Position numbers and translations under genes: made by a program
Assembly (NCBI GenBank): GCA_900547815.1
Contig: URHY01000051.1
Coordinates: 1-16,072 of the forward strand
Length of the DNA: 16,072 nucleotides
Reading direction: 5' to 3'
Source of the DNA: an uncultured Solobacterium sp.
Lineage (GTDB): Bacteria > Bacillota_I > Bacilli_A > Erysipelotrichales > Erysipelotrichaceae
In this document: piece after piece, positions 5,171 to 13,796 of the stretch
Numbering within the stretch: the stretch's first letter is position 1
Layout: every line of letters begins with the position of its first letter
Notes under the pieces: model-generated
Seen by the model: only the letters and a program-made list of their open reading frames with translations
What the model was told of the DNA's origin: nothing
Database searches by the model: none

Positions 5171-6762
5171 GTGATACAAAAACGATGTCAACAAGTGCTA
5201 GATTTGCCCAGATTGTATCAATACTTAGAAAACACCACCTTCAAAAGGGAATGGATCCCGTTAAGTTTCGTATGATTCTTGAAGATTTAGGGCCGACATT
5301 TGTCAAAATTGGCCAAATCATGTCAACAAGACAGGATTTATTTTCTCAGCGCTATTGCAAAGAATTGATGAAGCTTCGCTCTCATGTAACACCTATGCCT
5401 TTTTCGATGGTTGAACAAATTATTCAAGATACATATGGTGATTTGTTTGATGAAGAATTTGAAAGTATTGATGAAGTCTGTCTTGGTTCAGCATCCATAG
5501 CACAAGTACATGCGGCAACTCTAAAGACAAAAGAAAGAGTTGTTTTAAAGATTCAACGACCAAAAATTTATGAGTGGATGGAACGTGATGTCGCATTATT
5601 AAGAAAAGCTGTAAAAATATTAAATCTATCCGATATTGTTTCAAGTGTAGTAGACCTAGATATGGTTATCGATGAATTTTGGTACACGGCCAAACAAGAA
5701 ATGGATTTTACGATTGAAGCACAGTATGCGAAACGATTTAAGGATGAATATAAAGATTGCAAATTTATTGATGCACCTAGAATTTATGATGAATATACTA
5801 GGAAAAATATTCTTGTGATGGAATATGTAGATGGTGTTGAAATCACGGATTCAAAAAAATTAGATGAACTAGGCTATAATCGAAGTGAAATTGCCGATAA
5901 ATTGGCATTTAATTATATATCGCAGATTGTTGAAAATGGATTCTTTCATGCGGATCCACATTCAGGAAATCTAAGAATTCGTGATAATCAAATCGTTTGG
6001 ATTGATTTTGGTATGATGGGTCTGTTGGATGTGAACGAAAGAGAAACCATGAAATCTGCCGTTCGTGCTATTGCCTTAAAAGATACTCAAAAACTAGTGG
6101 ATTGTATTTTGATAATTGGAGACTGCAAGAAAGAAATTGATTATTCTGCTTTTTGTAACGACATGGAAAAGTTTATGAATCAATATTTGAGTGTACCTTA
6201 TGCCGAAATTGATGTCGCAAAACTTGTGCAGGACATGTTTTCAATTTGCCACGTATACTCTATTTCTTTGCCAAAAGGAATCAGTATGTTAGCTCGTTCG
6301 ATGATGACAATTGAAGGAACATTAACGGCTTTAGATCCAAATATGAATACGATGAAGATTGCCATGAGTCATAAGTCAAGTTTGACGCAGATTGATTGGG
6401 AAAAAGAAATCAAATCAGGTATAAAACGTAGTGTAGATGCATTATCACATTCTATTGATATTCCAGTACAGGCAAGTGATGTTTTAAGAATGGTTCAAAG
6501 AGGACAGATAAAAGTGAACTTGAATTTAATGGGATCACAAGCTCCATTAGCTAAAATAGATCAGATGGTGAATCGATTGATTGTATGCGTGTTGATTGCG
6601 GCATTAGTTGTTGGATCAAGTTTAATTTGTACTACAAAGATGAAGCCTATGATCATGGGAATACCTGCCATTGGATTTATTGGGTATATTATTGCGATTG
6701 GTATGAGTGTCTGGTTATTCTTCAAAATGTTATTTTTACATAGAAAGAACAAGTCGTTTTAA
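5167..6762 (+). CDS. UbiB/ABC1/AarF-family kinase-like protein
   Basis: This 531-residue protein has the hallmarks of the UbiB atypical kinase family. The KxGQ motif is at 47-50 (GPTFVKIGQ) and an ATP-site lysine is in VVLKIQRP (Lys128). HADPHSGN at 261-268 is the catalytic-loop equivalent and WIDFGMMG (DFG 280-282) is the metal-binding motif. Two hydrophobic helices near the end (about 470-487 and 493-518) anchor it to the membrane, as usual in the family. Relatives in respiring bacteria support ubiquinone synthesis; many Firmicutes carry it without that pathway, so here the role may concern lipids or isoprenoids and stays open. No quinone gene is nearby. It starts within the stop of the 46-codon ORF and is followed by lspA after 13 bases. 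Confidence 0.9.
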   Translation: MSDTKTMSTSARFAQIVSILRKHHLQKGMDPVKFRMILEDLGPTFVKIGQIMSTRQDLFSQRYCKELMKLRSHVTPMPFSMVEQIIQDTYGDLFDEEFESIDEVCLGSASIAQVHAATLKTKERVVLKIQRPKIYEWMERDVALLRKAVKILNLSDIVSSVVDLDMVIDEFWYTAKQEMDFTIEAQYAKRFKDEYKDCKFIDAPRIYDEYTRKNILVMEYVDGVEITDSKKLDELGYNRSEIADKLAFNYISQIVENGFFHADPHSGNLRIRDNQIVWIDFGMMGLLDVNERETMKSAVRAIALKDTQKLVDCILIIGDCKKEIDYSAFCNDMEKFMNQYLSVPYAEIDVAKLVQDMFSICHVYSISLPKGISMLARSMMTIEGTLTALDPNMNTMKIAMSHKSSLTQIDWEKEIKSGIKRSVDALSHSIDIPVQASDVLRMVQRGQIKVNLNLMGSQAPLAKIDQMVNRLIVCVLIAALVVGSSLICTTKMKPMIMGIPAIGFIGYIIAIGMSVWLFFKMLFLHRKNKSF

Positions 6763-6775
6763 AAGGGGATATAAG

Positions 6776-7270
6776 ATGAAACAAGGAAAAACAGTAGTGG
6801 CATCCTTATTAATAGTATTTGTCACTTTAGGACTAGATCAATGGACGAAATGGGCTATTGTGAAGTCAATCAAATTAAATGAAACCGTGGAAATGATCAA
6901 TCATTTCTTTTACTTGACATATGTTCAAAATACTGGAGCTGGATTTAGTATGTTTGCACAAGCTGGAATGGGCTTTTTTGCAGCACTAACCATTATTGCA
7001 CTTGTTGGAATGGTATATATGTTTTTTAAAACAAATGATTCACGCTATCAAATTTGCCTATCTCTAGTATTTTCAGGAGCTATTGGCAATTTTATTGATC
7101 GTATGAGCCTAGGATACGTTAGAGACTTTTTTAGTTTCTATATTTTTGGTTATCCATTTCCCGTATTTAATGTGGCGGACATTTGCATAACAGTAGGAAT
7201 TGCATTAATATTAATCAGTATGTTTGTAGATGATAAGAAGGAGCAAGAGAGATGGAAAAAAGAATTCTAA
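6776..7270 (+). CDS. lspA: Lipoprotein signal peptidase (signal peptidase II)
   Basis: LspA is a membrane aspartic protease that cuts the signal peptide from diacylated prolipoproteins. The 164-residue length and four hydrophobic segments are typical. Conserved blocks are LDQWTKW (about 20-26), VQNTGAGFSMF (50-60), GAIGNFIDR (101-109), VRDFF with catalytic Asp117, and FNVADICIT with catalytic Asp135. The ATG at 6776 after AAAAGGGGAT is preferred; an upstream in-frame ATG at 6707 lies inside the kinase-like gene and would add 23 unrelated residues. The end overlaps rluD by 19 bases, so translation of the two is probably linked. Confidence 0.96.
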   Translation: MKQGKTVVASLLIVFVTLGLDQWTKWAIVKSIKLNETVEMINHFFYLTYVQNTGAGFSMFAQAGMGFFAALTIIALVGMVYMFFKTNDSRYQICLSLVFSGAIGNFIDRMSLGYVRDFFSFYIFGYPFPVFNVADICITVGIALILISMFVDDKKEQERWKKEF

Positions 7271-8166
7271 TAATAGATGAAGATACAAAATTAGATCGTT
7301 TAGATAAAGTTTTAGCTGAAAAGCTGGATTTTTCACGCAAAAGAATCAAAGATTTATTAGATGAAGGAAATGTCTTAGTGAATCAAAAAGTTATGAAGGC
7401 CAGTTATAAAGTTTGTGTTGGAGACGAAATTGAAGTTTCAATTCCTGAACTTGATTCAACTCAAGTACTTCCAGAACCAATCGATTTAGACATTGTTTAT
7501 GAAGATCATGATATTATTGTCATTAATAAGCCAAAGGGTATGGTTGTTCATCCAGCACCAGGACATTATTCAGGGACATTAGTAAATGCTCTTTTATATC
7601 ATTGTAAAGATTTGAGTGGCATTAACGGCATTATGCGACCAGGCATTGTTCACCGTATTGATAAAGATACATCTGGTCTTTTGGTTGTTGCCAAAAATGA
7701 TAAGGCGCACGAGTCATTGAGTCAGCAATTACAGGATAAGACATGTCATCGTGAATATGTTGCCATAGTGCATAAACCATTTACACACGAATATGGTACG
7801 ATTCATGCACCAATAGGACGTGATGAAAAGGATCGTCAAAAAATGGCAGTTACAGCTAATAATTCTAAGGATGCGATCACACATTTTAATGTATTAGAAA
7901 ACTTCAGTAAGTTTGCGTACATCAAATGTCAATTAGAAACGGGTAGAACTCATCAAATTCGTGTACATATGCAATATATTGAACATCCAATTGCAGGAGA
8001 TCCAAAATATGGTCCTAGAAAAACAATTCAGGCCAATGGCCAGCTATTGCATGCATGCGCCTTGGAATTTGTTCATCCAACAACACATGAAAAGATGCAC
8101 TTTGAAGTACCGTTAGAACCAACATTTGAAAAAGTATTAAATGAACTTAGAGAAGGGGAAGAATAA
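7252..8166 (+). CDS. rluD: RluA/RluD-family 23S rRNA pseudouridine synthase
   Basis: This 304-residue protein isomerises uridine to pseudouridine in RNA, most likely in large-subunit rRNA. It has an N-terminal S4 RNA-binding domain (about 12-65), then the catalytic domain with [14 protein letters not shown] (about 92-105) and [15 protein letters not shown] (134-148), where Asp137 is the catalytic residue. RTHQIRVHM and a KYGPR segment follow. The order lspA then this gene is common in Firmicutes, where the homologue is often called ylyB. AAGGAG precedes the ATG inside the end of lspA. The stop overlaps the next start by one base (TAATG). The exact target uridine cannot be read from sequence. 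Confidence 0.94.
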   Translation: MEKRILIIDEDTKLDRLDKVLAEKLDFSRKRIKDLLDEGNVLVNQKVMKASYKVCVGDEIEVSIPELDSTQVLPEPIDLDIVYEDHDIIVINKPKGMVVHPAPGHYSGTLVNALLYHCKDLSGINGIMRPGIVHRIDKDTSGLLVVAKNDKAHESLSQQLQDKTCHREYVAIVHKPFTHEYGTIHAPIGRDEKDRQKMAVTANNSKDAITHFNVLENFSKFAYIKCQLETGRTHQIRVHMQYIEHPIAGDPKYGPRKTIQANGQLLHACALEFVHPTTHEKMHFEVPLEPTFEKVLNELREGEE

Positions 8167-8645
8167 TGCGTAAAGATGTATTGAGTTGGGATCAGTATTT
8201 TATGGGTATGGCACATTTAAGTGCTATGCGTTCAAAAGATCCTAATACGCGTGTAGGAGCTTGTATTGTCAATCCACAAAAAAGAGTGGTTGGACTAGGC
8301 TATAATGGTTTTCCTTATGGATGTGAAGATGATGAATTTCCTTGGGAAAGAGACGGAGAATTTTTAGATACAAAATATCCATATGTTGTACATGCCGAAT
8401 TGAATGCGATCTTAAATAGTATTCAAGATCTTCATGGCTGTACATTATATGTTTCTTTATTTCCATGTAACGAATGTGCAAAAGCCATTATTCAAGCTGG
8501 CATTACTTGTGTAGTTTACGAAAGCGATAAATATCAAGGTACGGAAGGAAATATCGCCAGTAAGCGTATGTTTCATGAAGCGGGTGTAAAATTAGTACAA
8601 CTTCCGTATGATATTGAGGTTGAAACAAAAATCAATAATCGTTAA
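8166..8645 (+). CDS. dCMP deaminase family protein (ComEB-like)
   Basis: The zinc-binding cytidine/deoxycytidylate deaminase motif is complete. HAE gives His76 as ligand and Glu78 as catalytic acid; PCNEC gives Cys101 and Cys104. The family converts dCMP to dUMP and so feeds dTMP synthesis. Length (159) is usual. The central [16 protein letters not shown] stretch, between about residues 45 and 60, is the substrate-loop region typical of dCMP deaminases. It is joined to rluD by a one-base overlap and is the last gene before a strong terminator. ComEB of Bacillus is a homologue, but no competence gene is seen here. Confidence 0.93.
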   Translation: MRKDVLSWDQYFMGMAHLSAMRSKDPNTRVGACIVNPQKRVVGLGYNGFPYGCEDDEFPWERDGEFLDTKYPYVVHAELNAILNSIQDLHGCTLYVSLFPCNECAKAIIQAGITCVVYESDKYQGTEGNIASKRMFHEAGVKLVQLPYDIEVETKINNR

Positions 8646-8670
8646 AGAAGTAACTTATGTTACTTCTTTT
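8645..8670 (+). terminator. Intrinsic terminator of the UbiB-lspA-rluD unit
   Basis: A perfect 10-bp stem (AAGAAGTAAC at 8645-8654, GTTACTTCTT at 8659-8668) with loop TTAT and a short T run directly after the deaminase stop. It may also help end rnhC transcripts coming from the other side. Confidence 0.85.
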
Positions 8671-8758
8671 GCGTTTAGCATTTTATAGAAGCCGTTCAAA
8701 AGATGTATGAAGATAAAAAGTGCTATTATTCCATAGCGCAAAAGGATCGAAGAAGGCG

Positions 8759-9616
8759 TTAAACACCGATTTTTTGAGTATTTTTAAAATGAAGCTTTGC
8801 CACTTGGTAAAGCTTTTCTTTTCCAAATTTTTTTACAAATTCTTTGCCACAAGCATCCACTTTACTACCAGCCCCCTTTTCGAATTTAAAATTATATTTT
8901 TCTTCCATAAGATCCCAAGTTTCCAAAAATGCATTTCGAGCTAAGATGCTTGCACAGGCTACAGCCAAATATTTATTTTCTGCCTTAGTTTCAAAAGTAA
9001 TACCGCGAATCACTTCAGGAAAACCTTGTAGATAGCGATAATAACTTTTTTCCTGGACAAATTGATCGATGACAATCTGTTTAGGAAGTGTGTATCCTTT
9101 GTGTACTAGATTGACATAAGCTTGGTTGTGCAAACGACATTTCATATCTACCATGTTACAAGAATCATGCATGTCATTATATTTTGAATTGGGTACAATC
9201 AAAATACTGTGTGGACACAATTCTTTTATAATAGGAGCTAATTTACGAATTTTAATATCATCGACTTGTTTAGAATCTTGAATCCCCAAATGAGCAAGCT
9301 TTTCTCTTGCTTTTTTTGTAACAATACAGCTTGCCACTACAACAGGACCAAAATAATCGCCAGTACCAACTTCATCACTTCCAGCTTGATCATATGCTTC
9401 TTTTTTACTTTCTTCTTTCTTTTCAGGTTCTAGCCAACTTAAATCAGCTCCCTGAAAAACGACTTTGCCACTTGTATAAGCTGTAATTGTACACTCTTTT
9501 GTTTTGATTTGATAATACGTATATTGAGGTGTACTTTCATTTAATATAAATGGGGTTAATCGATTTTTTAATTGGATTATTTCCTCTTTTGTCATTTTCT
9601 TTGTCAATGTTGCCAT
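8759..9616 (-). CDS. rnhC: Ribonuclease HIII
   Basis: This enzyme cuts RNA in RNA-DNA hybrids. The N-terminal about 65 residues match the TBP-like substrate-binding domain that separates type HIII from HII. The catalytic domain follows, with GSDEVGTGDYFGP (Asp81, Glu82), QDSKQVDD (about 113-120) and VIDQF (Asp184), and VACASILARNAFLE helping to confirm the family. The ATG at 9616 is preferred over a GTG three codons earlier, because AAGGTGAT lies at proper spacing from the ATG and would overlap the GTG. It is divergent from mutS2 and convergent with the deaminase gene. The rnhC-mutS2 neighbourhood is common in Firmicutes. Confidence 0.95.
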   Translation of the reverse strand: MATLTKKMTKEEIIQLKNRLTPFILNESTPQYTYYQIKTKECTITAYTSGKVVFQGADLSWLEPEKKEESKKEAYDQAGSDEVGTGDYFGPVVVASCIVTKKAREKLAHLGIQDSKQVDDIKIRKLAPIIKELCPHSILIVPNSKYNDMHDSCNMVDMKCRLHNQAYVNLVHKGYTLPKQIVIDQFVQEKSYYRYLQGFPEVIRGITFETKAENKYLAVACASILARNAFLETWDLMEEKYNFKFEKGAGSKVDACGKEFVKKFGKEKLYQVAKLHFKNTQKIGV

Positions 9617-9650
9617 TTTAATCACCTTATTTAGTTTACCATAGTTTTTG

Positions 9651-9659
9651 TGTTAAAAT
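9651..9659 (+). promoter_or_regulatory. Extended -10 promoter for mutS2
   Basis: TGT-TAAAAT repeats exactly the extended -10 seen before the 46-codon ORF. The -35 position (TTAGTT, 9631-9636) is weak. A start near 9666 precedes the GGAATGGAG binding site and the ATG at 9680, and excludes the upstream GTG at 9650. Confidence 0.45.
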
Positions 9660-9679
9660 GGTTAGGAATGGAGCGTTTT

Positions 9680-11995
9680 ATGAAACAAAATTTTAGAGAT
9701 GAACTAAATCAGGCAATTGATTTCTCAAGTGTACTAACTCAGATTTCTGCATTTTCCAGTTTTTCTTGTTCCAAAGAAAAGATTTTAAATGCATTGCCTC
9801 AATTTAATAAATTAGAAATACAAGAACAATTAAATTATGCCAAAGAAGCAATTCAATTTGAACAAAAAGGGTTGTTACTATCGTTATCAGGTGCAAATGA
9901 TATTTCTTTACCTGTTTCAAAGGCAACTAAACAAATGACTTTAACAAGCAAAGAATTGATATCTATCTATCATTTTTTAACTGCAGTCAAACAGGCTAAA
10001 CAAAGTTTGGATTCTTCGGAATTTAGTGAATTGACAAATCTAGCTCAATCTATGGAGGGTTGTTCTCGTTTAATGGATTCAATCATTTCAAAAATTGATT
10101 TGACAGGTTCAGTAAAAGAAGATGCTACTCCTGCTTTAAAAAGTATGCATAAGGCATTAGTTGATACGCGTCTTGTTCTACAATCAAAATCTAGACAGTT
10201 TTTAAAAAAGAATAGTTCTAAATTGATGGAAAATATGACGACAACTGTTTCTGGGCGTGTTGTTGTTTTGGTACGTGCTCAAGATAAAAATGCCTTTGGC
10301 GGTATGATTCACGGACAATCTAGTTCAGGTCTTGCCTACTATGTTGAACCATCAAGCTTTGTATCGGATAATAATGAGATTTCTTCTTTACAAATTCGTA
10401 TTGAAGAAGAAAAGAAGCGTATTTGTAAAGAATTGTCTTTACAAGTTAAGAAAAATGCCTTGGCATTAACTTCTGCATTAGAAACATTAACTGTAATTGA
10501 TGTAGCTTTCACAAAGGCAAAATGGGCAGTACGCTATGACGGATGCATTCCATCGTTACAATCTAGAGATCATTCTTTATATTTAGAACATGCTAAACAT
10601 CCATTGATTGATGAAAAGAAAGTGGTATGCAATACATATGAATTAAATGATCGACAGGCATGTTTGATGATTTCAGGACCGAATATGGGTGGTAAAACAG
10701 TTACATTAAAAACAATCGGCTTGTTTGTTGCACTAGCCCATGCTGCTTTTCCGGTGCTTTGCCACAAAGCCATTTTACCATTCTATCAATCGATGTATTT
10801 TGATATTGGAGATCGTCAATCTATTGAAAATAATTTATCTACATTTTCAAGTCATATTTCAAGATTATCAAATATTTGTCAAATGAGTGATGAAAATAGC
10901 TTTATTTTATTAGATGAAATTGGTAATGGTACAGATCCTTTAGAAGGAGCTAGTCTTGCGGTTGCGATATTAGAGTATTTGATTTCTAAGAAAAGTACGA
11001 TTATTACTTCAACTCACTATTCACAAGTTAAAACGTATGGAAAGGCAAATGATGCTGTTTTAGTTTCTAGTGTAGAATTTAATCCAGAAACACTTAAGCC
11101 GACTTATAAATATATTCCGGGCGTATCCGGTGCGAGTTATGCTTTTCATATCGCAAGAGAATATCATTTAGAAGAAACAATTTTAGCAAGAGCGGCTTTT
11201 TTAAAGGATGAAAATGAAAAACAGACGGAAAAAGAGTTGGAAAAATTAGAAAAACTTCAAAATGATGTTTTGAAACAGAAAGAGCGTTTTAATTTGTTGA
11301 TTGAAGATGCGCATCGTGTTCAAAAAGAAGCTTATGAAAAAGAAAAAGAAATTGAAAAGCGTAAAGTTGAATTGGATACCACATATCAAGAACAATTAAA
11401 TGAGATGCTAGAAAAGAAAAAAGCACAGGCCAAAGAAATTCTGACTGTACTTCGCAAGGAAAAAACGGGTAAACAACATAAACAAATCGAAAAGATGCAT
11501 GAATTGGATCTTTTAAATGATAATATGCTTGAGATGGAAGTGGAAGAAAAGAAAGAATTTAAAGTGGGTGACTATGTCAAGATTATAGGCTTGAATTCAC
11601 ATGGAGAAATTGTAGATATTCGAAGAAATGAAGCTACAGTTTTAACGAATGGAATGAAGATGAAAGTGAAGCTTTCAAAGTTGGAGCCTATGCATAAACC
11701 GCAAATCAAAAAAACAACATATAAAGCGCATGTAGAAAGTGTATCGAGTCGCTTTCCTTTAGAGTTGAATCTAATTGGAATGCGTGTTGAAGAAGGTATT
11801 GCAGCTTTAGATAAATATTTAGATCAGGCTGTTGTAAAACACATAAAACAAGTTCGTATTATTCATGGTATGGGTACGGGTGCTTTGCGTACAGCTGTAT
11901 GGAAGGATTTAAAGAAACAGCCAAATGTTTCTAAATTTACAAGTGCAGGTCCAAGCGAAGGTGGACTTGGAGCAACAATTGTCATATTAAAGTAG
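9680..11995 (+). CDS. mutS2: MutS2 (ATPase with C-terminal Smr domain)
   Basis: MutS2 lacks the mismatch-recognition domain of MutS. In Firmicutes it has been linked to suppression of recombination and to rescue of collided ribosomes. Here the lever and clamp helices are about 1-310. The ATPase has Walker A GPNMGGKT (333-340) and Walker B FILLDEIG (Asp412, Glu413), followed by a TSTHYSQVKTYG segment. A long charged coiled coil spans about 510-620, and the Smr domain the last about 80 residues, with HGMGTG at 729-734. Start chosen at 9680 (MKQNF) with GGAATGGAG upstream, giving 771 residues; GTG 9650 and ATG 9668 are less likely. The Smr motif usually written LDLRG reads LNLIG (696-700). uvrC follows after 8 bases. 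Confidence 0.94.
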   Translation: MKQNFRDELNQAIDFSSVLTQISAFSSFSCSKEKILNALPQFNKLEIQEQLNYAKEAIQFEQKGLLLSLSGANDISLPVSKATKQMTLTSKELISIYHFLTAVKQAKQSLDSSEFSELTNLAQSMEGCSRLMDSIISKIDLTGSVKEDATPALKSMHKALVDTRLVLQSKSRQFLKKNSSKLMENMTTTVSGRVVVLVRAQDKNAFGGMIHGQSSSGLAYYVEPSSFVSDNNEISSLQIRIEEEKKRICKELSLQVKKNALALTSALETLTVIDVAFTKAKWAVRYDGCIPSLQSRDHSLYLEHAKHPLIDEKKVVCNTYELNDRQACLMISGPNMGGKTVTLKTIGLFVALAHAAFPVLCHKAILPFYQSMYFDIGDRQSIENNLSTFSSHISRLSNICQMSDENSFILLDEIGNGTDPLEGASLAVAILEYLISKKSTIITSTHYSQVKTYGKANDAVLVSSVEFNPETLKPTYKYIPGVSGASYAFHIAREYHLEETILARAAFLKDENEKQTEKELEKLEKLQNDVLKQKERFNLLIEDAHRVQKEAYEKEKEIEKRKVELDTTYQEQLNEMLEKKKAQAKEILTVLRKEKTGKQHKQIEKMHELDLLNDNMLEMEVEEKKEFKVGDYVKIIGLNSHGEIVDIRRNEATVLTNGMKMKVKLSKLEPMHKPQIKKTTYKAHVESVSSRFPLELNLIGMRVEEGIAALDKYLDQAVVKHIKQVRIIHGMGTGALRTAVWKDLKKQPNVSKFTSAGPSEGGLGATIVILK

Positions 11996-12003
11996 GGGAT
12001 AAA

Positions 12004-13761
12004 ATGAGTATTTCTAAACATTTACAAGATAAATTGGCATTACTTCCAGATTCACCTGGTTGTTATATCATGAAAGATGAGCATCAAAATATTTTGTATG
12101 TAGGAAAAGCTAAAGTTTTAAAAAATCGTGTACGATCTTATTTTCATGGTACGCATAACAATAAGACAACGCGTTTGGTTTCGCATATTCGAGACTTTGA
12201 ATTTATTGTAACGGGTAGTGAAAAAGAGGCTTTATTATTAGAAATCAATCTAATTAAAAAACATACACCGCCATATAATATTATGTTTATGGATGACAAG
12301 ACATATCCATATATTGAGATCACAAAGGAAAATAATTTTGTGGTTCGTACAACGCGTAATATAAAAAATAAGAAGAATGAATATTTTGGTCCTTATCCAA
12401 GTAGTCAATCGGCTTATGAAATTGTTAAGTTGATTAATCAAATCTTTTGCGTACGTAAATGCCGTCATATTCCAGATAGTCCATGTTTGTACTATCATAT
12501 GCACCAGTGTTTAGGACCTTGCATTAATGATATTGATCCTAAGGAAAATAAGAAGACGCGTAAGAAAATTAAAAAATTCTTGCAGGGTGATACAAAAGAA
12601 GTCATGGATTCTTTGCAATCTAAAATGTTAGAGGCGAGTGAAAATTTACAGTTTGAAAAGGCACAAGAAATCTATAATACGATTCAGGCGTTACAGCATG
12701 TTATTGAAAAACAAACAATCGACTTTAAAGATCGAGCGAATCGTGATGTTTTTGGATATTATGTGGATTCGGGTTACATTTCTTTTCAAGGGTTCTTTAT
12801 TCGTCAAGGTAAATTGTTGGAAAGAAATATGTCTATTACACCTTTGTATGAAGATGAGATGGATGCCTTTACAAGTTTTATTGTGCAATATTATGAGAAA
12901 AATGTTGTGCCTAAAGAAATATTGGTTCCTGAAGGTACGCCGATAGATGTTTTAAAAGAAGCTTTAAATACGAATGTACATATTCCTGTTCGTGGAGAAA
13001 AGAAAAAGTTGATTGACTTGGTGTACAAAAATGCGAAAGAGGCGCATGAACAAAAGTTTAAACTGGTATTTCGCAAGGATAACGAATTAAAAAAGGCCAA
13101 TGATATGTTGAGTGAGATTTTTAAGACGGATATTCATACTGTAGAAATGTTTGATAACTCACATATTCAAGGTACGTTTAATGTTAGTGGTTTAGTTGTT
13201 TTTAAGGATGGAATTCCTGATAAAAATTCGTATCGTCATTATAAATTGGATGGTTACAGAAGCGATGTCGATAGTATGAAAGAAGTTATTTATCGAAGAT
13301 ACTTCAGGTTGTTAAAGGAGCATCAGCCAATGCCCGATTTATTATTGGTGGATGGTGGTGCCTTACAGATCAATGCTGCCAAAGAAATTATAGATATGTT
13401 ACAACTTAATTTACGCGTTGCAGGTTTAGTGAAGGATGATAAGCATGCGACAAGAGCTTTAATGGATTCAAATCTTAATGAAATTCCAATAGATTCAAAG
13501 TCTAGTTTATTCTTTTTATTGACACGTATGCAGGATGAAGTGCATCGTTTTGCGATTTCGTATCATAGAAAACTTAGAGATCAGTCTATGACCAAATCGG
13601 TATTGGATACGGTGAGTGGAATTGGACCAAAGCGTAAGAAAGAATTGTTGAAGCATTTTAAGAGTATGAAACAAATGCGCCAGGCGAGTGTTGAAGAAAT
13701 AGCTACAGTAATTCCTGAAAATGTTGCTAAGATTCTTTATGCTCGTTTGCATGAGAATTGA
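12004..13761 (+). CDS. uvrC: UvrABC system protein C (excinuclease subunit)
   Basis: UvrC makes both cuts around bulky DNA lesions in nucleotide excision repair, working with UvrB. The GIY-YIG nuclease domain (about 13-92) shows PGCYIMKD, ILYVGKAK, Glu80 and Asn92. A cysteine cluster follows (CVRKC through LGPC, about 147-170). The UVR motif that meets UvrB is at about 205-235. The C-terminal RNase H-like nuclease has FDNSH (383-387) and LLVDGG, and the end carries a helix-hairpin-helix DNA-binding pair (about 535-580, VSGIGPKRKKELL). Length of 585 is typical and no key residue is missing. It has AGGGGAT before the ATG and is co-transcribed with mutS2. uvrA and uvrB are not in the window. Confidence 0.97.
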   Translation: MSISKHLQDKLALLPDSPGCYIMKDEHQNILYVGKAKVLKNRVRSYFHGTHNNKTTRLVSHIRDFEFIVTGSEKEALLLEINLIKKHTPPYNIMFMDDKTYPYIEITKENNFVVRTTRNIKNKKNEYFGPYPSSQSAYEIVKLINQIFCVRKCRHIPDSPCLYYHMHQCLGPCINDIDPKENKKTRKKIKKFLQGDTKEVMDSLQSKMLEASENLQFEKAQEIYNTIQALQHVIEKQTIDFKDRANRDVFGYYVDSGYISFQGFFIRQGKLLERNMSITPLYEDEMDAFTSFIVQYYEKNVVPKEILVPEGTPIDVLKEALNTNVHIPVRGEKKKLIDLVYKNAKEAHEQKFKLVFRKDNELKKANDMLSEIFKTDIHTVEMFDNSHIQGTFNVSGLVVFKDGIPDKNSYRHYKLDGYRSDVDSMKEVIYRRYFRLLKEHQPMPDLLLVDGGALQINAAKEIIDMLQLNLRVAGLVKDDKHATRALMDSNLNEIPIDSKSSLFFLLTRMQDEVHRFAISYHRKLRDQSMTKSVLDTVSGIGPKRKKELLKHFKSMKQMRQASVEEIATVIPENVAKILYARLHEN

Positions 13762-13775
13762 TAGTTTAGTATAAT
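13747..13775 (+). promoter_or_regulatory. Promoter inside the 3' end of uvrC
   Basis: A perfect TATAAT (13770-13775) is preceded at 17 bases by TTGCAT (13747-13752), a partial -35. The start would fall near 13782, just before the GTGAGGT binding site of the next gene. It gives the last three genes their own transcription. Confidence 0.55.
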
Positions 13776-13796
13776 ATTTGGCGTGAGGTACTTATT

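Noticed and set aside
6707..6775. Upstream start that would add 23 residues to LspA.
   Set aside because: It lies within the kinase-like gene, lacks a good binding site, and the extra residues are unlike LspA N-termini.
8679..8762. A 27-codon plus frame ending in Arg-Arg-Arg-Arg between the deaminase and rnhC.
   Set aside because: No ribosome site, no recognised similarity, and its end overlaps rnhC; probably chance.
8779..8815. Inverted repeat AAGCTTT...AAAGCTT as a terminator for rnhC.
   Set aside because: It lies inside the rnhC coding region and has no suitable T run before the stop.
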